Shown here in pieces: positions 1 through 11,816 of a stretch of 64,000 nucleotides of DNA. The translations under genes were made by a program, and so were the position numbers. Positions within the stretch are counted from its first letter, which is position 1; each line of letters begins with the position of its first letter. The stretch is from Ophiura sarsii (lineage: Eukaryota > Echinodermata > Ophiuroidea > Amphilepidida > Ophiuridae). The notes under the pieces were generated by a model. It was not told the DNA's origin. It made no database searches and saw nothing but the letters and a program-made list of their open reading frames with translations. Where the stretch lies: contig CM069456.1 of the NCBI GenBank assembly GCA_035610835.1, positions 24,868,234 through 24,932,233 on the forward strand, in the 5' to 3' direction.

Positions 1-231
1 TCAAGACCCTACTGCATGTGTACAACTGTGTACAAAATACTGCCCCTTCATACTTGCAAGATGTTCTTCACATTCACGAGCCTGGCCCGGATGGGCCTTA
101 GATCATATCGTGATACCACGCACTTTGACGTTCCCATTACCAAGAGAATTATAATTGCTGATTGTGCCTTTTCAGTCATTGGCCCCAAGTTGTGGAATGT
201 CCGCCCTATTCCCTTCTGTTGTTTTACTTAA
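1..231 (+). pseudogene. C-terminal fragment of a non-LTR (LINE) reverse transcriptase ORF
   Basis: Frame 1 is open from the window edge to a TAA at 229-231. The last part reads like the tail found after the reverse-transcriptase domain in CR1/Jockey-like LINE ORF2 proteins: a VYK segment, then SYRDTTHFDVP, then CAFSVIGPKLWN. It corresponds to the family pattern of short TYGDRAFSVAAPKLWNSLP-type endings. The reverse-transcriptase catalytic motifs would lie upstream, outside the window. The usual G-D-R before FSV is replaced by A-D-C, and the reading stops soon after the LWN motif, so this is probably a decayed copy. The family assignment is by eye from one motif. The exact LINE clade is not determined. 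Confidence 0.6.
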
Positions 232-539
232 ATAACCTGTATTGTTATGACACATTCGGAATTCTAGTATTAAATGTAAGATTTTGAAATGCTAAAATGT
301 GTCTTTGCTATACTTTGTAAGAGGGCTGACTTCATCTTCGATGACCTTGTGCGCTTACCACCGTAGTATAGAGTATATGCATTAATACAACCAGAACGGT
401 ATAGTAATGGATTTGGGAAGCCATCATGGACATTATGGAGGCATAGCCTAGTCACGTATTTGGAATTAAATTTCCCGCTCCATGTGCTCTGAACTGACTA
501 AATCATAATTAAATGTTCCATGGAATATTGGAGGTACAG

Positions 540-769
540 TTAACGCTTTCCACGTGGCAGGCGTCTGCAGACGATATTCCAACATCTCACAAAATGTTTC
601 AAACATTTCAAAATTGTTAAATTTCATTACCATATTTGGTATCACCATGAAAAATGTATTTAACAAGTACAAACATGCCTATTATTTGTTCAGTTATCCT
701 TGAGATAGACTTCGAAATTTAGAAACTATTTCTGAAAATTTTTGTGTATGGAAAAACTAATATCCGCCT
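540..769 (+). mobile_element. Family A MITE, copy 1 (right end eroded)
   Basis: The copy opens with TTAA then CGCTTTCCACGTGG, close to the family terminus CACTTTCCACGCGG, followed by the marker GGCGTCTGCAGACG and the conserved core around ATTTCATTACCATATTTGG. The right terminus fades near ATATCCGCC without the final GTGGAAAGTGTTAA. No coding sequence is present. It belongs to a non-autonomous DNA transposon family with at least eight other copies in this window. Confidence 0.8.
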
Positions 770-2043
770 GACCTCGTTAGTGTTATTATGTGAAATTATG
801 ACACGTCATTTTTACGCACTCGTCGAATTCCTTTGAAGTCGCAAAGTTTCACAAAACCTACTATAACCAATGAGGATTTCTTTTCAGAAGCGCACCTTTA
901 ATTAAAATCAAAGTTTTGTCAGAAGCAACAGACGATAACAGATGCGCGCCAAAAAGATAAACCCAGTCAAATTTCACACATAAATGCAATTTTATACCAT
1001 GCATTGCGATAGAATTTCATATCAGAATCGCAGAATTGCGATATCATCGATATATCCTATCAAGCCAATCTACTTTGGACAGGTCTTTTTACAGTATATC
1101 GCCTGATCAGCCACAAAAAAAAAAACTTCACTGAACAATGAATTTGTCCACTCCATGGTATACCAGGGCAGTAACCCAATACACGTGATACATTCTGCTC
1201 GGTTCGTGTTAACAAACAAGTGCCCAGTGAATTGCACTTTTTGGGAGGAGTTAATTTACCGGATGAAAACGAAAAATATGTCCGCGAGGGATGTTTTATC
1301 ATTGTTTATAGTAGGTAGATTCACAGAGTTTTCTATATCACATTCTCTTTGGTGGTCATCGACTTCCTACTATAAAAGGATTTATTTTTCGGAGTAAGAC
1401 ATTGAACTCGTCAGGGAAGTCAGACTTGTCTTAAATAGCTCTAGAAATCATTAATACAAAATACAAACATTTATAGCGCTCACACATCATATTTATCATT
1501 ATTTTTATGAGCCATTAGGAATACATTTGATAACTTGTTTGTCAATTTTATACTTCAAATTATTATTCAATGACACGTCATGTTGCATAGAGATGTGCCC
1601 TAAATGCTCTTTAAAATCGGTTTGTGTTTCCCTTTTGTATTTTGCGATATTTTTACAAGAGATCTTCGAGCATTTTCATTGCTAACAATAAATCAAAACA
1701 ATGTCCATTTTCTCACTAACTTTGCGTCTCCCCCATTTTTTACATTAATTTCTAATCCAAAAGTTCTATATTTCAAAAAATAAAAACAATTAAAAAACAC
1801 CACCCGTAGTTGAATGATAATAATTTATTATTTATGTATTATGTAAAACAAATTTCAAAGTAAATGCTTCGCATATCAGTAGACACATTCTAACAGGTAT
1901 CCTGGCGTCAAACTGAAATTGCTGCAATTTGTGTTGTATGATATAAATTTCATATCGAACTCTAAACAGCACAGTTGAAACCGTTTAAACATACTATAAC
2001 CGTATATTATGTAGTTTATTCAAAGTACGCATTGTGAGATTTA
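770..2043. other. AT-rich DNA with no recognised feature
   Basis: I see no repeat shared with the rest of the window, no coding pattern and no RNA gene. The open frames here are short and overlap on opposite strands, as expected by chance. Confidence 0.5.
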
Positions 2044-2260
2044 GACAGATAATGAACAGATTTTTCAGAAACCTTTCCAACTTTCAAAGTCTATCTCAAT
2101 ATTTACTGAGCCAATACTTGGCATATTTGTATTTCAATGCATTTCACATGGTGATTTCAAATATGGTTATGAAATTCAACAATTTTGACAATTTTGAAAC
2201 ATTTTGTGGAATGTTTGAATGTCGTCTGCAGACAGACGCCTGTCGCTTAGAAAGGGTTAA
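2044..2260 (-). mobile_element. Family A MITE, copy 2 (minus orientation, left end lost)
   Basis: The CTGCAG-containing end lies at the right, so this copy is inverted relative to copy 1. The core AACAATTTTGACA with CATTTTGTG and the GTCGTCTGCAGAC marker are intact. The right terminus, AGAAAGGGTTAA, is degenerate but still ends in TTAA. The left terminus is missing. Confidence 0.75.
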
Positions 2261-2261
2261 T

Positions 2262-2405
2262 GGAAACTATCTGAGACATCATCGATGCTCTTGAGACATT
2301 ATCGATGTACCAGAATAGAGTAAATTGCTCAGAATTGATCGCATGTAAATTGTTTAGTATTTCCCTTAGTATTTAAGTAACATAAACATTGTACTGTATG
2401 GTACG
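2262..2405. repeat. Direct repeat, first copy of a ~140 bp unit
   Basis: This stretch, with GAGACATTATCGATGTACC and CATAAACATTGTACTGT, recurs in the same orientation at 3350-3484. In both places a family A MITE lies just upstream, so a block of MITE plus flank was probably duplicated about 1.1 kb apart. Confidence 0.75.
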
Positions 2406-2868
2406 CGACAAGATAATAAAATAAATTGTTTAATGTATGAGGTGCCTACAAATTTTACATTTACATCGCGATATCTATACCGGATGTGGTCTCGCAGATA
2501 AACCTTTCTACGGGTAAACGGACCTCTCCAAAAAGTTCACAATTTAAAAAATATCCCAAATTTGTCAAAATAATTCCTTCATTTTGTCAAAACATTAGTT
2601 TTTATTCCAAATTCAACAAACAAACAAAAACAGCAGTCGGGCCCATACACCAGGGGTTTATTTCGTCGCTTAACTGCTACCTACTTAGAGAATGTTGAAC
2701 AACATTGTGTGTGGACTTTCGTCGCATTTTCGTAAAAATCAATGAAAAATATGCTGTTTGAGGACACGCTTTGTTCATATGCTTATGCAAAGAATAGTTG
2801 GAGTATATTTGTTTTAAAGCATACGTTTGGATTTACAAAAAGTGCATGAAGTAATGATAGATCTCTTC

Positions 2869-3116
2869 TTAACACTTTCCACGCGTCTGTTGGTTTTACC
2901 AAATACAAAACAGATTTTTCAGAAAACTTTCTCAAATGTCAAGGTCTATCTGATGGATTACTGAACCAATACTAGTCATGTTTGTACTTATTTATTATGG
3001 ATTTCTCATGGTGATTCCAAATATGGTAATGAAATTCAATAATTTTGACATATTTGACACATTTTGTGACATTTTGGAATGTCGGCTGCAGCTGCCAGTC
3101 GCGTGGCAAGTGTTAA
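2869..3116 (-). mobile_element. Family A MITE, copy 3, full length
   Basis: The element is bounded by TTAA at 2869-2872 and 3113-3116. Its inverted ends are CACTTTCCACGCG on the left and CGCGTGGCAAGTG on the right. The length of 248 bp matches the other full copies. The CTGCAG marker lies near the right end, hence minus orientation. TTAA flanks suggest mobilisation by a TTAA-specific transposase (piggyBac or Kolobok type). No transposase gene of either type is visible here. Confidence 0.85.
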
Positions 3117-3122
3117 GTCTTC

Positions 3123-3256
3123 TTAACACTGTCAACGCGACTATAAGTTTTACCATAATATACAAAACAGATTTTTCAGAAACCATTCCCAAATTCTAAA
3201 GCATATCTCCAGAATTACTAAACCAATACAAGGCATGTTTGTGTTTGATATCCACA
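3123..3256 (-). mobile_element. Family A MITE, partial copy
   Basis: A second terminus (TTAACACTGTCAACGCG) starts six bases after the preceding copy. About 130 bp of family A sequence follow, up to the region of the AATACAAGGCATGTTTG core, and then the similarity ends. This is a truncated tandem neighbour of copy 3. Confidence 0.65.
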
Positions 3257-3349
3257 TAATTATAAATAAATGTCTTCGTGCTTTTCTGTATCTGAGATCA
3301 GTCTTTTCAAATCGTACAGTAACAGATATGACACCATGTGCGAAGTTTC

Positions 3350-3484
3350 AAAATAGACATTATCGATGCACTTGAGACATTGTCGATGTACCAGAATAGA
3401 GTAAATTGTTCGGATTGCTCGTATTTAAATTGTTTAGTATTTCCCTTAGTAATTAAGTAACATAAACATTGTACTGTTTGGGAT
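3350..3484. repeat. Direct repeat, second copy of the ~140 bp unit
   Basis: It is the partner of 2262-2405, in the same orientation and with scattered substitutions. The shared blocks include GATGTACCAGAATAGAGTAA and AACATAAACATTGTACTGT. Confidence 0.75.
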
Positions 3485-4037
3485 ACCCTGTATGTCTATA
3501 GTATTAGGCAAGGTGCAGTTGTACTATTTTTGAGGGGGTGGCAAATGAGGGGCAATACAACCCAAATTTGGGGCAAGATGGTACCGCCACTGGCAAATTG
3601 ACTGAACTGTAAAGCTGTATCAACAGAGATAGAGCAATGACCACGGTGTCAACATGTAAACGGAAAATAGGTAGTTTCTCTTTCTAGGCTTTTCTTAATT
3701 TGAAGTAAAGTTGTGATTATAGAATCGTGCAAAACTGTGGCTAGCAGTTCAGGGGGTCGTCCGATATGTCTAGAGACGTATGGTGGTCGACACCGTCTGG
3801 GGAACGTCTTTTATACTCAGTTTTAGAAACTGGTCATTTCCTAATGCCTTTTCGATTTCCCTGTACGGACGTAAAATGTGATTAAAACCCATGATTATTT
3901 TATTGTAGAACCAACATTACGATTTTCGATTTAATACATCGAACTCATTACACTAAGAGCTTCTTGAAAATGATGACAATGCACTTTTAGTGACGATTCT
4001 GATTAAATACAGCAAAGACATAAAACGATTCTACATC

Positions 4038-4157
4038 CATGTAAGGGAATCACGAAACTAGTCTAGTGTGAAAACTTCATTCTGGGATTATAAGCGTTAT
4101 TCAGTATAATCCCTCAATGAAGTCTTTACACTAGACTAAATCTGCCTCCCTTACATG
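4038..4157. other. Imperfect 120 nt hairpin
   Basis: The left arm, from CATGTAAGGG to GGGATTATA, pairs with a right arm ending CCCTTACATG. Each arm is about 54 nt with roughly four fifths pairing, around a short loop AGCGTTATTCAG. The size and bulge pattern resemble either a very small fold-back MITE or a microRNA-precursor-like hairpin. Nothing in the sequence alone decides between the two. Confidence 0.55.
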
Positions 4158-4576
4158 AAGGTAACACCCATAAAGCTTGTTTTCCCCTGCGAAAATGTCC
4201 CCGTTTACTTAAAACTTTAGAGAAATTAACTAGAATGAAAGAAAACAAATGTTTGGTTGATAAAACGAACAAACTTTGCATTCGTGTGGATCTGCGAGCC
4301 CGTTTAGCTACTCACTTTTGATATCATGTTAGTTTAAGAATTGGCTGAATACAGAACAGTTGTTTAATTTTACTATTTATTAAATGGTTAAGAGATGTCA
4401 GAAAATTCCTGTATCGTGATGATGTCGCCCAAAACAGGTTATTGATATATTTAAAATATTAAAAAAATTGCGTTTCGATACATTACTAAATTTACAACTA
4501 CCCAAAAAGAATTGTGCATTTGATGGATAAACTAAAATATTGAAAAAGAAATATAACACAATATAACATTGATAAG

Positions 4577-4809
4577 TTAACATTTCCACGCGGTAGGCGT
4601 CTGCAGACGACATTCCAAAATGTCACCAAATGTTTCACAAATGTCTGAATAATATTATTTCATTACCATATTTGGAATTACCATGAGAAAACATTAAAAT
4701 GAGTACAAACATTCCTAGTATTTATTCAGTAGTTCATGAAAGTTGGTAAAGGTTTCTGAAGAGAGAAAAATTGAATGTGTTGAAACTATAGCCGCGTGAA
4801 AAGTGTTAA
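4577..4809 (+). mobile_element. Family A MITE, copy 4
   Basis: TTAA at 4577-4580 and 4806-4809 bounds the element. The left end reads ATTTCCACGCGGTAGGCG with the CTGCAG marker. The right end is GCCGCGTGAAAAGTG. The interior is shorter than in other copies (233 bp). Confidence 0.8.
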
Positions 4810-4811
4810 TT

Positions 4812-4836
4812 TGATTGATTGATTGATTGATTGATT
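4812..4836. repeat. (TTGA)n microsatellite
   Basis: About six GATT units directly abut the right end of the family A copy. Confidence 0.8.
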
Positions 4837-6892
4837 GTTTTGTTCATCGCTTTGTGTCGTTTCCTTTTTCGCGGTTACCGCGTATAAGGAGCAAAAGTCA
4901 ACAAATTAGAAGCCGTCAATTAGTGTTTATGCACCTTAGGTGGTTTGGACGAAAACACTGCCTATGGTTTCTTAGGAATTAGTAACCCTTGGCCTCCATA
5001 TTTATCGCCCAAAGATATAGTGTTTACTGACAGAGTAATTGGGCGTCAACTATTGGCAGCACGACTATTGGCAGCACGACTTTGAACCACGTTGTAAAGT
5101 ATACTAAAATAAAATAAAATACTTTATCACAGACCTCCACAGGTCTCGCATTAAAATCTTTAGCATGTGATTTGGTCCACTAATGCAATGCACACCCTGA
5201 GTTAAATGGTCGAACCAATAGACAGCGAGTTTATATCCCAATTGTAAATAGCTGGTGACCAATGACAGACAACGTTTAATGTTCATAAAAGTTATACAGT
5301 TTTGAAAAGAAGAAAAAAAAATCTCCCGTAGAAGTTCTGTTTTGAGTTTTAATGGCGTGCGAGGGGAATTTTCTTAGCTTTCGAATAAGCTTTGTTTCAT
5401 GACAATCGATGGTCGGTAAGCAGAGATATGATCAATTGTCTAAAGTAGTCATGAAATCACCTGGGCCACTTTGGTTTAATCAATGGTAAAATCACTGGGA
5501 TGAATATGAATGGAATCGAACCAGGAACATAGCAGTAGAGCGCTCTTGTTAGACAACAATGGTTCATTTCAAGTGGTTAAAAGTATTACAAAGAAGGTTA
5601 GGTCTTTACAAATATTATTTATTTATTTTATGAATTTATTTATTCAAATAAAATGAAACTTTTTGAAAAAGAATTATATTGTTCTCTATAATGTTCCTTG
5701 CATGATACCCTAACCATTTAATTTATACAAGATATATATAAGATTGTATGATATTGTGAAAGTAGCCCAACCCGATTTCTGGACGACTTAGTAGATTAGT
5801 CATAAATTGTAAACGCAAGTAGTTAAAAAGACCAAATAAAATGATTCTGGTAGCCAAAACGGAACTTAACACAGACTGTAAAAGATTTCGACATTGCATG
5901 ATTTAAACATTAAATTAAAAATAAAATTGCGATTGTATAGGCCTAACCTTTTTTGTTTGTTGCAGTCTGTATATAAGCACACTTGTTGAAAGAGAGCTGG
6001 AAAGTATAAGGCACTAATGAAGTTACTACCAGATTTAAACAGATTAATATATTTTTACAGGATTTTAATTTTCACTCCCTCGGATAGTGTTCTTTCTAAT
6101 TGTTTGTAAACTAGAGGCTCAAAATATACTATATTTGCTGATCCTATTTTGGTATAATATATTCACTGTATATTTGCATGTTAAATAAAAACTTCATGTA
6201 TAATGGATCTGTGCAATAATTGTTGTTGAAGGAGTGAACATTTGTGCCTTGTGGAAACCCAATTTGTGCAATAATTGCCTGTAAGGGGTGAACATTTGTT
6301 TTCTTCTTTCAAATAGGGAAACCACATACCGTGAAATATATGATATTTCACATGCATCATCTAAAGCCCATTTTACATGAAGTGGCTATTTTCGCTTGTG
6401 ATTTTCACATCTGGTCTGGAAGATTAATTACCCTTTCCCTACACTAATTTACACGAGGCATCTTGGTATATTATTGGCACGCATTCCCCAAGTTAGCTTA
6501 AGTTAATTTAGTGTAAAAGCGGGTCACAGGGACGGTTACCTATAAGTTTCATTTTGGCCATCTCGTGGTTTTATGTCCTTCTTTGTCGATGATTTTTAGC
6601 CTCGTCCCAATTAATGGCATGATTAGTGGCAGCCACATGGTCCGTGATGGCCGACTTGTGTTGTTCACCTACTACTGACGCCTTTCTTACTGCCCGTGTG
6701 TAAGACCTAGTCTCAAATTTATCGACCTCAGTTTTGTGTTCCTATAAAACCAATAGGACAAATCAGAAGGTTGCCAGTCAGATGAAGACTCCAGCTCAGT
6801 AAGGAGTTGAAACGTAACTAGTAAGTACGATTTATTGGATTCGTCAAAAGAACAATTTATTATATATTTATGAACAATCCTGATGAATCTAT
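4837..6892. other. AT-rich DNA, no gene seen; one short direct repeat
   Basis: The interval holds no convincing coding or RNA feature. A short tandem duplication with period 55 (6210-6246 and 6265-6298) shares TGTGCAATAATTG and GTGAACATTTGT. Confidence 0.5.
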
Positions 6893-6900
6893 ATCAAGTT

Positions 6901-7200
6901 ATGTGTTAAAATACTTTAATAACATTATTACTGTTGCTGTTCCAAGAGCAGTAAAGGGGCCAGGATCTCGAACGTATAATATAAATACAGAAAGTGATTA
7001 ATGATTAGCTAGGATATTATAAATTGTGCTTTATTCTGCTAATAGCACAAGCTAGTAGTATATCCAATAATTATATTAAGTGTCAATATGTGTTAAAATT
7101 CTTTAATAACATTATTACTGTTGCTGCTCCAAGAGCAGTAAAAGGGCCAGGATCTCAAACGTGCTACATATAATACAACACAGAAAGTGATTAATGATTA
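6901..7200. repeat. Tandem duplication, period ~187 bp
   Basis: The segment 6901-7007 recurs at 7088-7200. Shared blocks are AATAACATTATTACTGTTGC, CCAAGAGCAGTAAA and CAGAAAGTGATTAATGATTA. Substitutions and small indels show it is not very recent. Confidence 0.8.
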
Positions 7201-7570
7201 TGTCAAAAGTCAAGAGGAAATAAATCTATGTTTATGTCAAAAGTCCAGGCCTGCAAAAGTCAATTGAAGAATAATTCATAGCATTTTATTGTCTTGCAAG
7301 TAATGTTTATAATGTGTTTATTTCAACCTTACCTCATGTACATCGCTTAATTTGGATATACCTATTTAAAATATAGCAACCAAATAGTATTCTCTAGTCT
7401 CACTTCTTACTTCTGTGTTGTATGGTACTGTTTCTTTACTAGGTACACAATGCCTAAACCGCGTTGTCTTTTTTTTAAAACAGTTCTTGCTAACCTATAA
7501 TAGAATACATGTTCCTGTTCTTATTGACATGGGTTTTCGCTAACATTGTGGTGCATATTCATCACTCTTC

Positions 7571-7814
7571 AAGGCATATTATGTGATCTTTTCCAGGGGA
7601 TTTGGTTTTTTTAGAAAGTAGATTTTCTTGCAGATTAACATTTCTGATCATAAATCATACATAGTCTGAGTTACAGAGCGATGGGATTCCTAATTACTTC
7701 AAAATCACGGTTTAAAGAGGTGAAAATGAACTTTCCTACTGCAAGAAAAATCTACTTTCTAAAAAAAGTCATGAATTGAGGGCTCCCCCTGGAAAATATC
7801 ACATAATATGCCTT
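7571..7814. mobile_element. Family F fold-back MITE, copy 1
   Basis: Both ends match in inverted orientation: AAGGCATATTATGTGATC at the left and a ...CACATAATATGCCTT right end. The pairing continues inward with AGAAAGTAGATTTTCTTGCA against its complement near 7740. A longer second copy lies at 62415-62790. There is no coding capacity. Confidence 0.8.
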
Positions 7815-8825
7815 TACCTCGTACCTACATCATGAAATATATTCACGGGAAAGCTTTAACAAACCATAATTGTGTAAATAATTCACTAGGAAATATAACT
7901 TAGTATTGCCTTTACTTTAGACCATAATACATCTTAAAGGAAAATAGTGCAATACAAAAAAACAGATTGCGTAATTGAGTTAATAATGTATCAGTCTTAT
8001 CGTAAATCTGTTTTCAAAGCTACGTCATGCTACTTCCTTTAAGCTGACTTGTTTATCGGTTTTGACCTATATTCTTAACTTTTCATGTCTGTACTCTGAT
8101 CGCAAAGCGATTGTTCTGTCGTCACCTGTCATGTTTAATTTAGAAACCAGGGAGAGATGTTAGATTTCCTGTCCGCATATATTTTCTAATCTGATGTAAG
8201 AATGCGTGGTACTTAGCGGAACGTTTGATCCAAACAAACAAAAATGCAGAAAGGTATATATTACCCTACCTTAATTCAGGAACACAATGTCTAGTTCCTA
8301 TAACCTGGTACGGTAGTTTAGGCACACTTTACGATCCCCTTTCCGTTATTCAAAGTGTCCCTTTTGGTACTATTGTCAGTATTTAAGATTATAATGGGGA
8401 CTGTTTAGGTGGCTTCTTATACCTCTAAATTGAGTATAAAAGCTGTTCTAGAGTCAATACACATATATCACAGAGCACCTTTTTATCATGCGCATAATTC
8501 GACTAATAGCGCTGCCAATGCTCTAGAGCGTGAACAAAAATATCAAAATACCAGGAGAAATCAGGTAATCTTTAAATCTGTAAACCATCAAACTACTATC
8601 AAATTTAACATGAACGGTGTGATCAGTGACATGAAAATAGTGCAAATGAGATTTCAGAAGTTGAAAAAAAATATTGTCTCCAATTTTATTTATTACACTA
8701 TTCTTTAATAGTAGACATGTACTGGATACTAGATTTAAAATTTTGTGAACAACACTCATTGCATTTTTATACAATATAGCGTTGAATTTATATTATAATA
8801 TCACTTGTTTGCAGATTTTGTTCCA
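7815..8825. other. AT-rich DNA with no recognised feature
   Basis: A 99-codon open frame at 8409-8708 has no family signature and overlaps an equally long frame on the other strand. I treat both as chance frames. Confidence 0.45.
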
Positions 8826-10845
8826 TGTTTATTACGTTATCTACTGCCTATCAGCTCTAAATCAAAACGAGTTTACAAACTGTGATGCCAAAAACACAAA
8901 ATTGTAGTTACGAAAGCATACTTCTATCAATTACAGCTAACAAAATGCAATGTAATTTTGTAAATTGCAAGTATTATGAATCGTTTTTGGTCTTCACATT
9001 ACTGTATGAACCTTAGCTTTAAATTTATAAAATGCACGGTTTTCCAAAATGAATATCTTTGTGCAAAGTATAAAATATATCTTTAATCGTATCTTTTTCC
9101 AATCGTTATAATGTGTTTTTAAAAGTTAGCTAAGAAACAATAAATATTATGCTTTACTAATAACGCTGGCATTGGTACTCGGACTTTAAGGGGTGGGTAA
9201 CGTAATAAACATATACAAACACATGTAAACAAATATATTCAACATCGACCAAGTCAGTTTATTTTATACACAAACACGTCTTGTAAATGGTATTTTAGTA
9301 AGTTAAGTTGCCCAAAGTCCACCGAAAGACAGTTCTATATATTGTCGACTTGCTCTTTTGATGTAGGGTAAAATATGGTGAATAACGTAATAAACATGGT
9401 CACTAAATTGACAGATGTAACATGGCACTTTACAGATATGTTGTTAGACCATGGCATTATTACCTTTATGTAAATTGTAATAGCACTAAATATTGAATAG
9501 CCTTTTATCTCTTAAAATTAGTAAGATATTGATTTGTTTTATTTTAAATGATGGTAGTAGATTTGTTAATAAGACTGTACTCTGATGACCTTTTTTGTCT
9601 CCACTATTGCATTTGGTTCTGCCGGTATCGCCAGTGGTTTTTTGCACTGTGTCGCTCATATTTCTGTATAATAATGATAACAAAAACAAAACAAAGTTGA
9701 TGACAAATATTGCAGCTGTTTCAGCTAGGTATACCGTATTTATCCACACAATTATACGAATTGGTTTATTACGTTATCCAATAGCCATAGAACTATGCAT
9801 CATTGAAGCATGCAAACAAATGAGATTGTGTCAGTATGTGAGACAATATGTATGTACACTAAGTTAACATTCATAAACACATAATAAATGTTGAATCACT
9901 ATGAACAGGGTGCAATTATATTTATCAAGTGATGAAAAGTTTATTACGTTATCCATTATAAGGTGGTTTCAGTCCTGACATAGAATAGTCCACATATTAG
10001 AATTATAACATTGGATGCAATGTATGATACTCAAGTACATCAATCATGAAAGTTACTGAATTGACGCCAACATTAAAATGAGAATAGACAATGAGGTTGG
10101 TTACGTTATCCTGTTTATTACGTTATTGGCGACATCAACAGTGCCTAATGCTAGCTTATAACATATATACAAAGCAATCAATGTAGACGTTAGCGATACC
10201 TACTGCATTTCTTCACATTATGAACCCCATTCTGATATCATAGGTCCATTTTCAATGTTCTTAAGAGATCTATATGATTTCAACTTTCATTCAGCTTAAT
10301 TTTCATATTACTTACAAGAAAAAAATAAGGAATTCTTACCATTCGTCGTGTTTTTTTCGCACTGTAATTTCAACAAGTATTCCCCATGTATGCCTGCGAA
10401 AAGGGCCTGTCACATGTCTTTGCTTAATACAGTCGTAGAGTGTGGCTGTCTCTTTATTGATTTATTCGATAACGTAATACACGATAACGTAGTAAACGTT
10501 TTTCGTACACATAGTACCATGTAGACGATCTGGAAAGAGCTAGCGAGTGCTCCAAATAACCACAGAGTCTATGTGTATGTATCAAATAGGTTTTTAACAA
10601 AAAATTGTGTTTTGATACATAATTCGGGAGAAATCTGAATAACGTAATAAACATCCTTAACAAGGTCGCATGCTTTGCAGTATTTTGATTTTTTTCTCAA
10701 GGTCAGACATGCTGCTAAAGAATTTTGAAAATATTATTTTCAAATACCAATGTTCTTTTAGACTCAGAATATGTACATTTAAATGTTTAAATGGTAATTT
10801 TGAACAACTTCGATATTCTATATATCGCAGGTAACGTAATAAACA
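8826..10845. repeat. Cluster of a dispersed 13-16 bp motif, consensus GRTAACGTAATAAACAT
   Basis: Eleven matches to AACGTAATAAAC or its complement occur in 2.0 kb. Plus-strand sites start near 9196, 9380, 10468, 10483, 10638 and 10830. Minus-strand sites start near 8826, 9763, 9938, 10100 and 10112. Two pairs are adjacent, and the rest are irregularly spaced with unrelated sequence between. Only short partial matches occur elsewhere in the window. Each site combines a forkhead-like TGTTTA with a bZIP-like TTACGTTA. It may be a homotypic regulatory cluster or a set of protein-binding repeats inside an unrecognised transposon. The repetition itself is certain, but the function is not. Confidence 0.7.
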
Positions 10846-11236
10846 TCAATATCTCGGACAGAATATATTAAATTGAAACAGGTTAACATCGTAAAAAATG
10901 TGCATTTTTTTCCTAACCATGGAATATCGCTATGTTACCTACAAATTAGGACACGTTTTGTAGAAAGTGTTGTACTTTTCATATTGTAATTAATAAAGGC
11001 AATATTTACTTTTATGCCGCGGACATGGGTATATGAGCGCAAAATATGCAGTGAAAACACGATCAGAAGTATAGCAAAGTATATATGTCCAAATAGAAAA
11101 CATCGAGATCTATCCAGAAAATAAGTTTTTCAAGCAAGAAAACATTGTATAAAACGGTATTGGACCAAAGACATCAAAAAGTTCACTTTGCACTGTTTTC
11201 ATGAGAGTTAACCATACGTTTTTGTGGTCACATCCG

Positions 11237-11720
11237 AATGTACATTATTACGTAGCAGAAAATGTATGATACTAAACATGTATATACGTTGATGATATTA
11301 TACAATGTTGTAGCTGAAATGGAACTACTAACACAATTGTTCAATGCATATTGTACCATTGGAGTATGGATTGCACGTGGGAGCGAATATTCATGTTTAA
11401 TGTGGGATGTTGAGCTATTGTGTAACATGCTTAATATTTTATCACGTCCCACTAATCCTAGACAATTACTGTATATCGGAATTCATCCGTAGCCTTTATT
11501 TCATTGTTGCAACGTTGACCTATATCATATTCGGCAATCTGATCTTAAAATGTCTACACACAAACAAACACAAACGTACCTGGCTTCACCTTTCAGAATA
11601 AGATTTTAGAACTGCAAACCTGGAGAGAATTATTAATATGTTGAACTATATAATTTCTAATACATATTAATATGGACGTCTCTTTGACAACTCGATAGTT
11701 AGTGTCTGTGTCAAGATCGT
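11237..11720. repeat. Segmental duplication, first copy (~480 bp)
   Basis: Blocks such as AATGCATATTGTACCATTGG, GGAGTATGGATT and CGGAATTCAT recur in order at 12945-13470. The interval between the copies carries the MITE and SINE at 11817-12661. Open frames across it are not conserved between the two copies, so it does not look like a coding duplication. Confidence 0.8.
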
Positions 11721-11816
11721 GGTAAGATATCATAACTATTTAAAACAAGAATGTCTTCAATTTTCTAAACATACTTCGGTCTCGCCCGCCAAAATGTGAC
11801 TGGTCTTTGAGATCCT

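Noticed and set aside
5505..5570. tRNA-like B-box (GGTTCGATTCC on minus)
   Set aside because: No A-box or cloverleaf. A chance match or a very decayed SINE.
8409..8774. Opposed 99- and 83-codon frames
   Set aside because: They overlap on both strands with low-complexity AT-rich composition and no recognised motif.
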